Shown in pieces: positions 51,699 to 59,515 of a stretch of DNA of 59,515 bases. Each line of letters opens with the position of its first letter. The first letter of the stretch is position 1. Below the pieces are notes generated by a model, which had not been told where the DNA came from, made no database searches, and worked only from the letters and a program-made list of their open reading frames with translations. The position numbers and the translations under genes were made by a program. Source of the stretch: Butyrivibrio sp. (GTDB lineage: Bacteria > Bacillota > Clostridia > Lachnospirales > Lachnospiraceae); assembly GCA_016291375.1 (NCBI GenBank), contig JAEEXE010000015.1, positions 1 to 59,515 on the forward strand, read 5' to 3'.

Positions 51699-53596
51699 TC
51701 CGCTCTCCTTTCATTTGCCTTAAGAAATTCTATGAAATCAGCTTCTTTTACAGGTCTTGAATAATAAAAGCCCTGCAGGAATTCAACACCATTATCTATA
51801 AGAGCCTTGGCCTGTTCAAGGGTCTCAACGCCCTCTGCAAGAATATGAAGGCCATAGTCCTTTAAGAAATCAATGGTATGTTTTAGCATCCTCATATTTT
51901 CAGGCTTTGAGCTGTCAAGGCACTGCCACACAAACTCTTTATCCAGCTTGACCAAAAGATAATCCATCTTAAGAAGCTCCAAAAGATTGGAATAACCGGA
52001 GCCAAAATCGTCCATAGCAAAGGTGCTACCCCTCTCTTTGAGCTTTCTGACGTTTTCTTTAAATACCTCATCGTTATTGATGTATGATGTCTCGGTAATC
52101 TCAAAATTGATAAATTCCGGCGGTATGTTATATTTTTCCATCTTATGTATCAGCCTGTCGTGGGTCTTTATATCTACCGCCTCATTTCCCGACAGGTTAA
52201 CTTCAATGGATTTTATGCCGTATTGGGATATCTTTTCCCTTGTAATAAATGAGCATACCTTTTCAAAAACAAGATCGTCTATCTCAATGATAAGCCCGCA
52301 TTTCTCCGCTATAGGCACAAACTCCTCGGGTGAGATATACTCCTCTCCCTCATCCCGTATGAGTCTTACAAGAGCCTCCGCAGAAGAAAAGGTTCCGTTT
52401 TTGACATTTAAAATAGGCTGATAATAAACATCAAATTTCTTTTCCTTAACAGCATCTCTTACTATGTCCTCTATGTTGTTTCTGTACATCATCTTATCTA
52501 TTATCTTTTCATCTATGACAAGATTCGGAGACGACTGACTGTGAGCGTACTCACCGGACACATAGGAAAGAATCTGCATCGTCTTATCAAGCTCTTTTAC
52601 CCGCTTTGGAACATCAAGCACCGAAAAGATCATCTTATAATTGGTGAGATCGCCTTTGTAATTGTTTATGTAATTCATAAAAGCTTCAACAGTGCTGCTC
52701 TTTCTGGTTATAAAACAAAGCGTGTTCCAATCGGAAAGATATGCACTGATACCGAACTTACTTGCCGCTTCATCCGCAATAACTCTCTGAATATCAAAAA
52801 GATCACCGGTATTGGTCCCGGTAAAGACTTTGGTCTTACCCGTAAAAATAACAGACATTATGAAAAAAGCTCGCTCCAGCCCGAAGTTTTCAGCCAGCAT
52901 AGAAATAAAAGTATCCTTGTTTCTTACATTCGGTATATGCTTCTCATAGAATTCCTTGGGATTTTCCAATGACACAAAAAGAATAAGAGCCATGACCATA
53001 ACTCCAAAGGAGAAAATCTGAAATCCTCTGTTAAAGAACTGGAATGTCTCTATTCCAAGCCAGATCAAAAGGCCCGATTCTATTGCTATAAACTCATCTT
53101 TTCTCATCCTGCCCTTGAAAATAAGAGCACAGACAATAGAACCCACAATGTAGATAAAACCTACAATATACGCAAATGTAATAGCAAATCCGGTATTGTA
53201 ATAATATCCGGAGGCAGTCCTTGAGTAGGAAAGTTCGCCAAACAGAATAACCAATATTGCTGCTATAAGCGGGATTGAAGAGATAGCCGCATTTATGAAC
53301 ATTCGGCTGTATTTATAACTAACTTTGGAAAATAGATATACGCACACAGCAAAAACAGTGATAAGAAGGGTTATCCCATAGAGATCCTGCGACAATCTTC
53401 TAAGCACCGTAAAAGATTTATGGAGGTAGATGAATACTGTACATTCAAATATCTCACTAAGCACATTTACGAAAGAAACTATCAGGAAAAAGATATAAAT
53501 GCGCGAGGAAATAAGATCCGGCATGTTTCTCCTAAGATACATGCACAACAGTATCCCAAGTACCAAAATTGCAATAAGTGGTGTACGTATTTCCAT
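51695..53596 (-). CDS. Membrane EAL-domain c-di-GMP phosphodiesterase
   Basis: 633 residues from ATG 53596, the predicted first base of the mRNA. The N-terminal half has about seven helices (LIALVLGILLCMYL-like start, FINAAISSIPLIAAILVILFG, GFIYIVGSIVCALIF). A degenerate GGDEF-like region (about 230-375) has no GGDEF motif (DWNTLCFI in its place). The EAL domain (about 385-630) is intact: DVYYQPILNVKNG, SAEALVRLIRDEG, SIEVNLSGNEAV, NFEITETSYI, FAMDDFGSGYSNL, LVKLDKEFVW, HILAEGVET and QGFYYSRP. It should hydrolyse c-di-GMP, controlled by membrane signals. Confidence 0.9.
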   Translation of the reverse strand: MEIRTPLIAILVLGILLCMYLRRNMPDLISSRIYIFFLIVSFVNVLSEIFECTVFIYLHKSFTVLRRLSQDLYGITLLITVFAVCVYLFSKVSYKYSRMFINAAISSIPLIAAILVILFGELSYSRTASGYYYNTGFAITFAYIVGFIYIVGSIVCALIFKGRMRKDEFIAIESGLLIWLGIETFQFFNRGFQIFSFGVMVMALILFVSLENPKEFYEKHIPNVRNKDTFISMLAENFGLERAFFIMSVIFTGKTKVFTGTNTGDLFDIQRVIADEAASKFGISAYLSDWNTLCFITRKSSTVEAFMNYINNYKGDLTNYKMIFSVLDVPKRVKELDKTMQILSYVSGEYAHSQSSPNLVIDEKIIDKMMYRNNIEDIVRDAVKEKKFDVYYQPILNVKNGTFSSAEALVRLIRDEGEEYISPEEFVPIAEKCGLIIEIDDLVFEKVCSFITREKISQYGIKSIEVNLSGNEAVDIKTHDRLIHKMEKYNIPPEFINFEITETSYINNDEVFKENVRKLKERGSTFAMDDFGSGYSNLLELLKMDYLLVKLDKEFVWQCLDSSKPENMRMLKHTIDFLKDYGLHILAEGVETLEQAKALIDNGVEFLQGFYYSRPVKEADFIEFLKANERRAE

Positions 53597-53602
53597 ACAT
53601 TG

Positions 53603-53631
53603 ATTATAATATATTATTTCCCCCACAACAA
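53603..53631 (-). promoter_or_regulatory. Promoter giving a leaderless EAL mRNA
   Basis: On the minus strand TTGTTG (53631-53626), 17 bp, TATAAT (53608-53603). The ATG at 53596 is 7 bases after the -10, exactly where transcription should begin. No Shine-Dalgarno lies near the ATG. Confidence 0.55.
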
Positions 53632-53642
53632 CAGAATATGCA

Positions 53643-53680
53643 CACCACTACAAGGACAAACCGCGACTCTTGTAGTGGTG
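53643..53680. terminator. 12-bp inverted repeat after the GH13 gene
   Basis: CACCACTACAAG (53643-53654) and its exact complement (53669-53680). It follows the GH13 stop and precedes the EAL promoter. Neither strand has a T-run directly after it, so it may be a weak terminator or an operator. Confidence 0.4.
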
Positions 53681-53684
53681 GAGA

Positions 53685-54995
53685 TTATGTGAGATTGGAA
53701 ATAATGTAGCCAGTGTATGGGGCCAGGTCAAGGCCACCGCCAAAGTCGATGGGAGTGCCGGTGATGAGGTCATAACCCTTGCCGGCGCGAGCATCGAAGT
53801 CAGCGTGGAAGGAGTTTTCGTCTGCGTTTATGACTACCAGGGCGCGGTCACCGTCACATTCTCTTTCAAATATGCATTGCCTGTTAGTTAAAAGAAGCGA
53901 CTTGAAACCTCCGTAGTTTAGGGCTGCAGAACTGTTTTTTGCCTTGCATAAGGCTGCAATAGTATCCGTAAGCTCGTTCCACTGCGGCTTTTCAAAACAA
54001 GGTCTAAGCGCCGGATCTCCCTGGGACTTATCAGCCTTTTCGCCCCACTCACTTCCGTAATAAACGGTAGGAATCCCGGGCATTCCAAACATTATGGTAT
54101 ATATAAGTTTTAAGTGCTCGGGCCTACTTAATATCGACGCGATCCTGCTCACATCATGATTGTCCACAAAGCTTATGAGATGTCTTCCTTTATAGAGAGT
54201 CCAATTTTCAGGCCCGAATTGTCTAAGAAGCGAATGCACTATCTCAAAGAGATTCATGCTGTTAAGTGCCGAGAACATCCCCTTATAACACTCATAGTTC
54301 GTAGCACTGTGACACATCTCATCTCCCATTATCCTGTTATAATCACCGCCTATCATCTCACCGGTAAGGAAAAAATCCTTCTTGCAGCTATCCGTCTCTC
54401 TTCTGAGCCTTTTTATAAACTCAGGATCAAGGCAGTAGGCAACGTCAAGGCGAAGTCCATCTATATCAAATTCCTCTATCCACTTCTTTACACTGTCAAT
54501 CAGATAGTCCGCCACAGCAGGATTTCTAAGATTGAACTTTACAAGGTCGTAGTTACCCTCCCAGCCTTCATACCAAAGGCCATCGTTGTAATTGCTGTTC
54601 CCGTCAAAGCTTATATTGAACCAGTCTTTGTACGATGAATCCCATCTTTTCTCAAGGACATCTTTAAATCCAAAGAAGCCTCTTCCCGCATGGTTGAAGA
54701 CACCGTCCAATATTATCCTAATATTCTCCTTGTGAAGAGCCTTACATACCTTTGCAAAGTCCTCATTCGTTCCAAGTCTTACATCAATCTTGTGGTAGTC
54801 CCTGGTATTATAGCCATGGGTATCGGATTCAAAAACAGGATTAAAAAGAACAGCCCCAACTCCGAGCTTTTTAAGATGAGGAATCCAATCTATAACCTTC
54901 AAAATTCTGTGCTCAAGCTTTCCGTCATTTTCAAATGGCGCGCCGCAAAAACCCAGAGTGTAGATCTGGTAAAAAGAAGTTTCATAAGCCCACAT
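53685..54995 (-). CDS. Cytoplasmic GH13 alpha-amylase-family enzyme
   Basis: 436 residues, no signal peptide. GH13 conserved regions: I, RIILDGVFNHAGRG; II, DIDGLRLDVAYCLDP with the Asp nucleophile; III, FLTGEMIGGDYNR with the Glu acid/base; and IV, LISFVDNHDVSRIAS. NTRDYHKIDVRLGTNEDF and GIPTVYYGSEWGEKADKSQGDPALRP are also typical. The set resembles neopullulanase/cyclomaltodextrinase enzymes without the N-terminal CBM34 domain. It hydrolyses short alpha-glucans in the cytoplasm; the exact product is not decided. Confidence 0.88.
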   Translation of the reverse strand: MWAYETSFYQIYTLGFCGAPFENDGKLEHRILKVIDWIPHLKKLGVGAVLFNPVFESDTHGYNTRDYHKIDVRLGTNEDFAKVCKALHKENIRIILDGVFNHAGRGFFGFKDVLEKRWDSSYKDWFNISFDGNSNYNDGLWYEGWEGNYDLVKFNLRNPAVADYLIDSVKKWIEEFDIDGLRLDVAYCLDPEFIKRLRRETDSCKKDFFLTGEMIGGDYNRIMGDEMCHSATNYECYKGMFSALNSMNLFEIVHSLLRQFGPENWTLYKGRHLISFVDNHDVSRIASILSRPEHLKLIYTIMFGMPGIPTVYYGSEWGEKADKSQGDPALRPCFEKPQWNELTDTIAALCKAKNSSAALNYGGFKSLLLTNRQCIFERECDGDRALVVINADENSFHADFDARAGKGYDLITGTPIDFGGGLDLAPYTGYIISNLT

Positions 54996-55131
54996 AAATG
55001 TACCCCCTCATTCTTTCGACAGATACTGCATTTTATGCCTGTCGAAATGGTATTATACGTAGTGATTATTCAACTGAACGTGTATATTATTAATTATATA
55101 CCGATTTCTGATGTTTTTTACAAATTCCTTG

Positions 55132-55161
55132 TTGACAACAATACCTCTGCTGCGGTATATT
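55132..55161 (+). promoter_or_regulatory. tRNA-Met promoter
   Basis: TTGACA (55132-55137), 18 bp, TATATT (55156-55161), about 37 bp before the tRNA gene. The -35 is perfect. Confidence 0.7.
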
Positions 55162-55198
55162 ATCTAAGTCGGCTGTGACAAACAGCTTTGACATATAT

Positions 55199-55272
55199 GG
55201 CGAGATAGCTCAGTTGGCTAGAGCACGCGGTTCATACCCGCGGTGTCGAGGGTTCGAATCCCCCTCTCGCTA
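55199..55272 (+). tRNA. tRNA-Met (CAU), elongator type
   Basis: 74 nt. Acceptor stem GGCGAGA with TCTCGCT (first pair G-U), D arm GCTC...GAGC with AGTTGG, anticodon stem CGCGG with CCGCG around TTCATAC (anticodon CAT), T loop TTCGAAT. The T stem GAGGG/CCCCC contains an A-C mismatch. The anticodon stem lacks the three G-C pairs of initiator tRNA, so elongator Met is preferred; tRNA-Ile2 with lysidine is the alternative. The CCA end is not encoded. Confidence 0.9.
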
Positions 55273-55280
55273 CTATATAA

Positions 55281-55310
55281 AAACGGAAATCCTATTTCGG
55301 ATTTCCGTTT
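55281..55310. terminator. tRNA terminator, bidirectional
   Basis: AAACGGAAATCC (55281-55292) and GGATTTCCGTTT (55299-55310) around TATTTC, followed by TTTATT. It ends the tRNA transcript and probably serves the convergent reductase gene. Confidence 0.85.
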
Positions 55311-55354
55311 TTTATTGCATAGAACCGGCAAGAGAATGTATGCTGATATGCAAA

Positions 55355-56266
55355 TTATTTATTCCTAAGAAACTCTGCTATTTTCCTATAGATAGGAAGG
55401 TCAACTCCGTACTTATCGGAAAGTCTCACAACTTCGTAGATAAGCCCGTCAATTTCAGACGCCCTTCCCGCCATTACGTCCCTCTGAAGAGATGTTGTGG
55501 CGCTTTCGGAAAGCGTATCCAATATGCCAAGATTGCGCTTAACTATGTCTTCTTCAAAGACAATACCCATAGCCCTTGCCAGAATATCTATCTCATGAAC
55601 AAGTCCTGCAAAACAGTCCCTGATCTCGCTGTTTTTCTGTATATCTCCGGCTGGAACACTGTAATAGAGTCCGCAGGCTCCCTGCGGAGAAACATAAGAA
55701 AATTTTAGAAGCGCATCTCTTGCGATGTTATCCGTAAGCTTCCCTTCGATGCCGCTGTCCAAAAGATCTTTTCCAATCTCAGACAGTTCAGCCCGATAAT
55801 CCTCTTTTTTCCTTACTCCGAAGATCACCCTCAGTATATCTCCGTTCATCCTAATACAGCCGGGTTCCTGTATCTGCGCCGCCACATAGATACAGCCATC
55901 CGTAACAAGGCTATCAGGAAAAAGAGGCTGCATAACACCGCCTGTTCCGTATATATTCAAAATAGGTATTATTATTGTATCCTTGTCAGCTATCTTCTTA
56001 ATTCCGGGAATAACGTCATCCAGAGAATAGCCCTTAACACAGACAAAAATCACATCTGCCTTATCACTATATTCCTCCAGCGTCATAGCTTTGCAAGGAT
56101 TAATTATAAATTCATCCTTGGGTCTTATTATCCTAAGCCCTTTATCTTTCATAGCCTTAAGATGTTCACCTCTGGCTATAAAAGTAACATCTTTACCGGC
56201 TCTGGCAAGATACGCACCAATAGTGCCTCCCGTGCCACCGGAACCCACAATAACATACTTTCTCAT
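55355..56266 (-). CDS. Ketopantoate reductase-family protein (PanE/ApbA)
   Basis: 303 residues. NADPH Rossmann domain: YVIVGSGGTGGTIGAYLARAGKDVTFIARGEHLKAM. ICVKGYSLDDVI-type and YVAAQIQEPG segments follow. The C-terminal ApbA domain has KLTDNIARDALLKFSYVSPQGACG and TSLQRDVMAGRASEIDGLIYEVVRLSDKYGVDLP, with the substrate-binding Lys in the expected region. It may make pantoate for CoA, but this family has many other 2-ketoacid reductases, so the gene symbol is left open. No pan genes are near. Confidence 0.85.
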   Translation of the reverse strand: MRKYVIVGSGGTGGTIGAYLARAGKDVTFIARGEHLKAMKDKGLRIIRPKDEFIINPCKAMTLEEYSDKADVIFVCVKGYSLDDVIPGIKKIADKDTIIIPILNIYGTGGVMQPLFPDSLVTDGCIYVAAQIQEPGCIRMNGDILRVIFGVRKKEDYRAELSEIGKDLLDSGIEGKLTDNIARDALLKFSYVSPQGACGLYYSVPAGDIQKNSEIRDCFAGLVHEIDILARAMGIVFEEDIVKRNLGILDTLSESATTSLQRDVMAGRASEIDGLIYEVVRLSDKYGVDLPIYRKIAEFLRNK

Positions 56267-56316
56267 GAGCAGTTACCTCTTTTAACTTGTATTTGCACTT
56301 CTTATTAAGCTATATA

Positions 56317-57672
56317 CTATTCAACCACGTTATGTATCCACTTTCCTCGCAGGAACCTCACTGTGAATATGATAGCCCTTATTCCCCAGTCGCAGAACAT
56401 ACCGATCCAAACGCCCATAGCTCCTATATGCGCAACTCTGATAAGGTACGTTGCAAGTGATACTCTGCAAAGCCACATGGTAAGTGTCGCAACTATCATA
56501 GAGAACTTCACATCTCCCGCAGCCCTGAGTGCATAGGCTGTTATAAAGGAAGGCGCCCAGAGAATAGGCTTAGCTATGGTGATCCACCCCATCATGTATA
56601 TACACATCCTGGCACTTTCAGCAGGTAAGCCCGCAAGTACTGTAACCGGTCTTGCTATGGCATAGGCAATAAGGCAGCTGATAAGTATCGCCAAATATCC
56701 CCATTTGATCATCTTCTTGGTATAGTATATTGCTTCATCTTTTCTTCCCGCACCGAGGCACTGCCCTGTAATGGTCATAAGTCCCATTCCTACGCCAACA
56801 CCTGCAACGCCGTTGACATTCTCAAGGATTACTGTCATTGACTGCGCCGCAATAGTAATAGTTGTGAGTGTGGAAACAGATGACTGAATAGCAAGACGGC
56901 CAAACTGGAACATTGAATTTTCAATGCCGTTTGGTATTCCCATTGCAAGTATCTTCTTAATGCTGTGCCTGTGTGGACGGATCTTGAAATAGTCTCTGAC
57001 AGATATTTCGTTTTTGTCGCTTCTAAGGAGAGCCAAAAGAACTACAGCGTTAAATATTCTGGAAATAAGTGTCGATGTAGCTGCTCCCGCAACCCCCATC
57101 TTCGCAACGTAGATCAAAAAAGCATTTCCCGCCACATTTAAAAGGTTTGAGATGATGGCTATGATCATAGGAAGTTTGGTGTTTGACTGTGCCCTGAAAA
57201 TGGCACTACTTGCCGCTGCAAGAGCCACAAATGGATATGACAATATGGTCAAAAGAAAATAAATCTGCGAAGCTTCCATGACATCAGCCTCAACCTCACC
57301 AAATATAAGGCTTAAAAGGCCGTTTCTGAAAATAAGACCAAGAATTGTCATAAAAAGCGAGATTGAGAGCGAAACAAGGATTACCTGTCTTGCCGAGTCA
57401 TTGGCTTTTTTGAGATTTTTCTGACCGATATAGTTGGAGCAGATGATGACACCGCCTGTCGCCATGGCATTAAAAGCCTGCACGACAAGCAAGTTTACCG
57501 CGTCAACAAGAGACACTCCGGAAAGAGCTGCCGGGCCGACGGTACTAACCATCATTGAGTCCGCCATACCCATAAGGGAGGTCAGAAATTGTTCCGCTAT
57601 AATAGGAATCAGCAACAGGAGTAACTGCCTGTTGCTGAACATATGATTAGATTCTTTAACCTGATTTTTCAT
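56317..57672 (-). CDS. MATE-family multidrug exporter
   Basis: 451 residues with twelve predicted helices. LLLLLIPIIAEQFLTSLMGMADSMMVSTVGPAALSGVSLVDAV is the typical first-half start. PMIIAIISNLLNVAGNAFLIY and LGAGRKDEAIYYTKKMIKWG are further MATE features. Exports cationic compounds using Na+ or H+ gradients. AAAGGAAAAT precedes ATG 57672, and it is 8 bp after argS, so it is cotranscribed with a housekeeping gene. Confidence 0.9.
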   Translation of the reverse strand: MKNQVKESNHMFSNRQLLLLLIPIIAEQFLTSLMGMADSMMVSTVGPAALSGVSLVDAVNLLVVQAFNAMATGGVIICSNYIGQKNLKKANDSARQVILVSLSISLFMTILGLIFRNGLLSLIFGEVEADVMEASQIYFLLTILSYPFVALAAASSAIFRAQSNTKLPMIIAIISNLLNVAGNAFLIYVAKMGVAGAATSTLISRIFNAVVLLALLRSDKNEISVRDYFKIRPHRHSIKKILAMGIPNGIENSMFQFGRLAIQSSVSTLTTITIAAQSMTVILENVNGVAGVGVGMGLMTITGQCLGAGRKDEAIYYTKKMIKWGYLAILISCLIAYAIARPVTVLAGLPAESARMCIYMMGWITIAKPILWAPSFITAYALRAAGDVKFSMIVATLTMWLCRVSLATYLIRVAHIGAMGVWIGMFCDWGIRAIIFTVRFLRGKWIHNVVE

Positions 57673-57680
57673 ATTTTCCT

Positions 57681-59450
57681 TTACATGCGTTCAGGCGCAC
57701 TAAATCCAAGTAAATCGATTCCTGTCTCAAGTATCTTAAGAGTTACAGAAAGGAGAGCTATGTAGCTGCTCTTTTTGTATTCGTCAGTTTCTGAAAGGAT
57801 CTTGGTTCCGTGGTAGAAGCTGTTGAATGCGTTACTAAGCTCATAGATGTATGCGCAGATTCTGTTGGGTGAAAGGTCCTTGGCTGCGCTCTCGATCGCA
57901 TCGGCGAATCTTGTAATTATGAGCATAAGGCTCTTCATTGCATCGCTATCGGGATTACCAAGTTTAGCTTCCTTAACGTTACCACCTTCGTTCTCATACT
58001 TCTTGAGGATAGACTTGATACGAACCATTGTATAAAGAATATACGGACCGGTATCTCCCTCAAATGAAGTGAATTTATCTATATCAAAAATATAATCCTT
58101 GGAAGGCTGGTTGGAAAGATCGCCGTACTTGATCGCGGAAACCGCAACCTTGTGAGCTGTATCTTTTGCCTCCTCATCAGAGATATCGGGATTACCCTCT
58201 TTGATCCTGCCGAGCATCTTCTCATCAATCTCTGCAATGAGGTTCTCAAGACGCATTACTCCGCCCTCTCTTGTCTTGAAAGGCTTGCCGTCCTTGCCGT
58301 TCATGGTACCAAAGCCTACGAAATGAAGCTCTGTTTCCGGCATAACGAGCTTGGTCTTTCTTGCACAGCGGAATACCTGTGTGAAATAGAGTTCTTGTCT
58401 CTTATCAACCACATAGATGATTCCCTCAGGATGAACCTCATCCATACGCTGTCTGATTGTAGCAAGATCTGTTGTATTGTACAAAGAAGCTCCGTCAGAT
58501 TTAAGGATCATGCAAGGCGGAATTTCTTTAGTATCTGTTTCTTCTGCAACGTCAACTACGAGTGCTCCCTGACTCTCATGAGCATATCCCTTGGCTCTCA
58601 TGTACTCAACCATATCAGGAATGGCGACATGAGCATCGGACTCTCCTTTCCAAAGATCGAAAGTAACACCCAGCTTGTTGTAGTTCTTTTTGAGGTCCTC
58701 TACAGACACATTAAGAATGTGGTGCCAAAGAGCACGGTAAGGCTTGTAACCATCCTGAAGGAGCTTAGTAGCTTCCATAGCCTCAGCCTTGAATGCTTCA
58801 TCCTCCTTGGACTTCTTGCTGGCTGCAGGATATATCTCCTCAAGCTCAGAAACGGTAAAAGGCGCTTCCTTAGGATATGCACCTGTATAATCAGGATCAA
58901 AGTAGCAAAGATCGGGCTTTCTCTCCTTGAGGCCTGTGATAACAAGTCCCATCTGAAGTCCCCAGTCACCAAGATGAACATCGCCGATAACCTTATTTCC
59001 TGCATAACGAAGGATTCTCTTAATACTCTCTCCGATAACCGCAGAACGAAGGTGACCTACGTGAAGTGGCTTTGCAACATTAGGTCCGCCGTAATCGATG
59101 ATATATGTAGGTTCATGTCCCGGCATTGTAACGCCCATATGCTTCTCATGGAGCATCTTAACGATATAGCTTCTTGCGAAATCTCCGCTCACTATAATAT
59201 TAAGGAATCCGGGCTTAACGGACTCAACCTTTTCAAACATCTCGTTGTTTGCAAGATTTGCTGCAACATCATCAGCTATCATGAAAGGAGCTTTACCATA
59301 TTTCTTGGCTCCTGCCATAGCTCCGTTACACTGATATTCGCAAAGGTCAGGTCTGTTTGATATGGTTACCCTTCCAAGCTCCCTATCGTATCCTGCCTTT
59401 TCAAATGCGTCTCCTACTTCCTTTGAGATAATCTCTAATACTTTATCCAA
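57681..59450 (-). CDS. argS: Arginyl-tRNA synthetase
   Basis: 589 residues from a TTG at 59450. AGAAAGAAGG lies about 7 nt upstream, and an in-frame TAG 18 nt upstream rules out a longer form. Class I synthetase with HIGH-type motif in GGPNVAKPLHVGHLRSAVIGESI. It lacks a KMSK motif, as many ArgRS do. The KTREGGVMRLENL and YGDLSNQPSKDYIFDIDKF segments and the DALR domain at the C terminus (NRICAYIYELSNAFNSFYH) match. Complete in the window. Confidence 0.95.
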   Translation of the reverse strand: MDKVLEIISKEVGDAFEKAGYDRELGRVTISNRPDLCEYQCNGAMAGAKKYGKAPFMIADDVAANLANNEMFEKVESVKPGFLNIIVSGDFARSYIVKMLHEKHMGVTMPGHEPTYIIDYGGPNVAKPLHVGHLRSAVIGESIKRILRYAGNKVIGDVHLGDWGLQMGLVITGLKERKPDLCYFDPDYTGAYPKEAPFTVSELEEIYPAASKKSKEDEAFKAEAMEATKLLQDGYKPYRALWHHILNVSVEDLKKNYNKLGVTFDLWKGESDAHVAIPDMVEYMRAKGYAHESQGALVVDVAEETDTKEIPPCMILKSDGASLYNTTDLATIRQRMDEVHPEGIIYVVDKRQELYFTQVFRCARKTKLVMPETELHFVGFGTMNGKDGKPFKTREGGVMRLENLIAEIDEKMLGRIKEGNPDISDEEAKDTAHKVAVSAIKYGDLSNQPSKDYIFDIDKFTSFEGDTGPYILYTMVRIKSILKKYENEGGNVKEAKLGNPDSDAMKSLMLIITRFADAIESAAKDLSPNRICAYIYELSNAFNSFYHGTKILSETDEYKKSSYIALLSVTLKILETGIDLLGFSAPERM

Positions 59451-59515
59451 ATCAAAACCTTCTTTCTAAAAGCTTTTTCTTTTCATAAACAGACTACACG
59501 ATTTTATCAAAATCT

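Noticed and set aside
58152..59360. A 402-codon open frame on the plus strand opposite argS
   Set aside because: It is entirely antisense to a certain synthetase gene, has no ribosome site and no recognisable domain; the codon pattern of argS keeps the frame open.
1..59515. CRISPR arrays, insertion sequences or prophage genes
   Set aside because: No regularly spaced repeats, transposase, integrase or capsid-like proteins were seen on either strand.

Overview
The window looks like a chromosomal segment of a low-GC Gram-positive anaerobe of the Lachnospiraceae (Butyrivibrio/Roseburia-like). The basis is the clostridial block rpmE-DUF1385-prmC-prfA, the Bacillota block ispF-cysS-mrnC-rlmB-sigH, an argG / argCJBD arginine locus, many lipoproteins with classical lipoboxes, a DUF5721-type gene and strong AGGAGG-type ribosome binding sites. 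No phage, IS element, CRISPR array or rRNA was seen. The assignment is by eye and not by database search.

Layout. 0.1-4.7 kb (+): a tandem-AP2-domain protein, then five tandem paralogous lipoproteins plus the wreck of a sixth. 4.7-9.5 kb: an L-rhamnose catabolic operon rhaA-rhaD-rhaB (-) with a divergent AraC-type regulator. 9.5-13.2 kb (-): a very charged protein of unknown function, then an operon of a membrane-anchored, apparently catalytically dead GH3/NagZ-like protein, a VTC-domain protein and a DUF4956 membrane protein. 13.3-14.0 kb has no convincing gene but holds a consensus promoter, a strong terminator and GC-rich hairpins, and probably encodes a structured RNA of about 390 nt. 14-20 kb: glyA, a lipid kinase, a DUF1653/GT2/PAP2 cluster and holA. 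20-27.4 kb: two small membrane proteins, then an operon comEA - response regulator - histidine kinase - GerMN lipoprotein - comEC. 27.4-37.3 kb: arginine biosynthesis, argC-GNAT-argJ-argB-argD-solute-binding protein (-) divergent from argG-DUF1294-LytTR (+), followed by degV. 37.5-42.9 kb: a LacI regulator, DUF5721, an orphan HPt protein, and prfA-prmC-DUF1385-rpmE. 43-49.9 kb (-): alaX-azlC-azlD-ispF-cysS-mrnC-rlmB-sigH and a zinc-ribbon protein. 50-59.5 kb: a CarD-like regulator, an EAL-domain operon, a GH13 amylase, tRNA-Met(CAU), a ketopantoate-reductase-like enzyme, a MATE exporter and argS.

How the genes work together. The rhamnose genes form a complete route from L-rhamnose to DHAP and lactaldehyde, but no transporter is in view. 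The arginine genes supply ArgC, B, J, D and G; argF and argH are not in the window. The two DNA-uptake genes comEA and comEC flank a two-component system and a GerMN lipoprotein whose order (regulator, kinase, GerMN lipoprotein) matches actinobacterial mtrA-mtrB-lpqB. The most interesting unexplained items are the putative structured RNA at 13.4-13.8 kb with neighbouring GC-rich hairpins, the expanding and decaying lipoprotein array, the pseudoenzyme linked to a VTC/DUF4956 pair, and the competence/MtrAB-LpqB-like operon.
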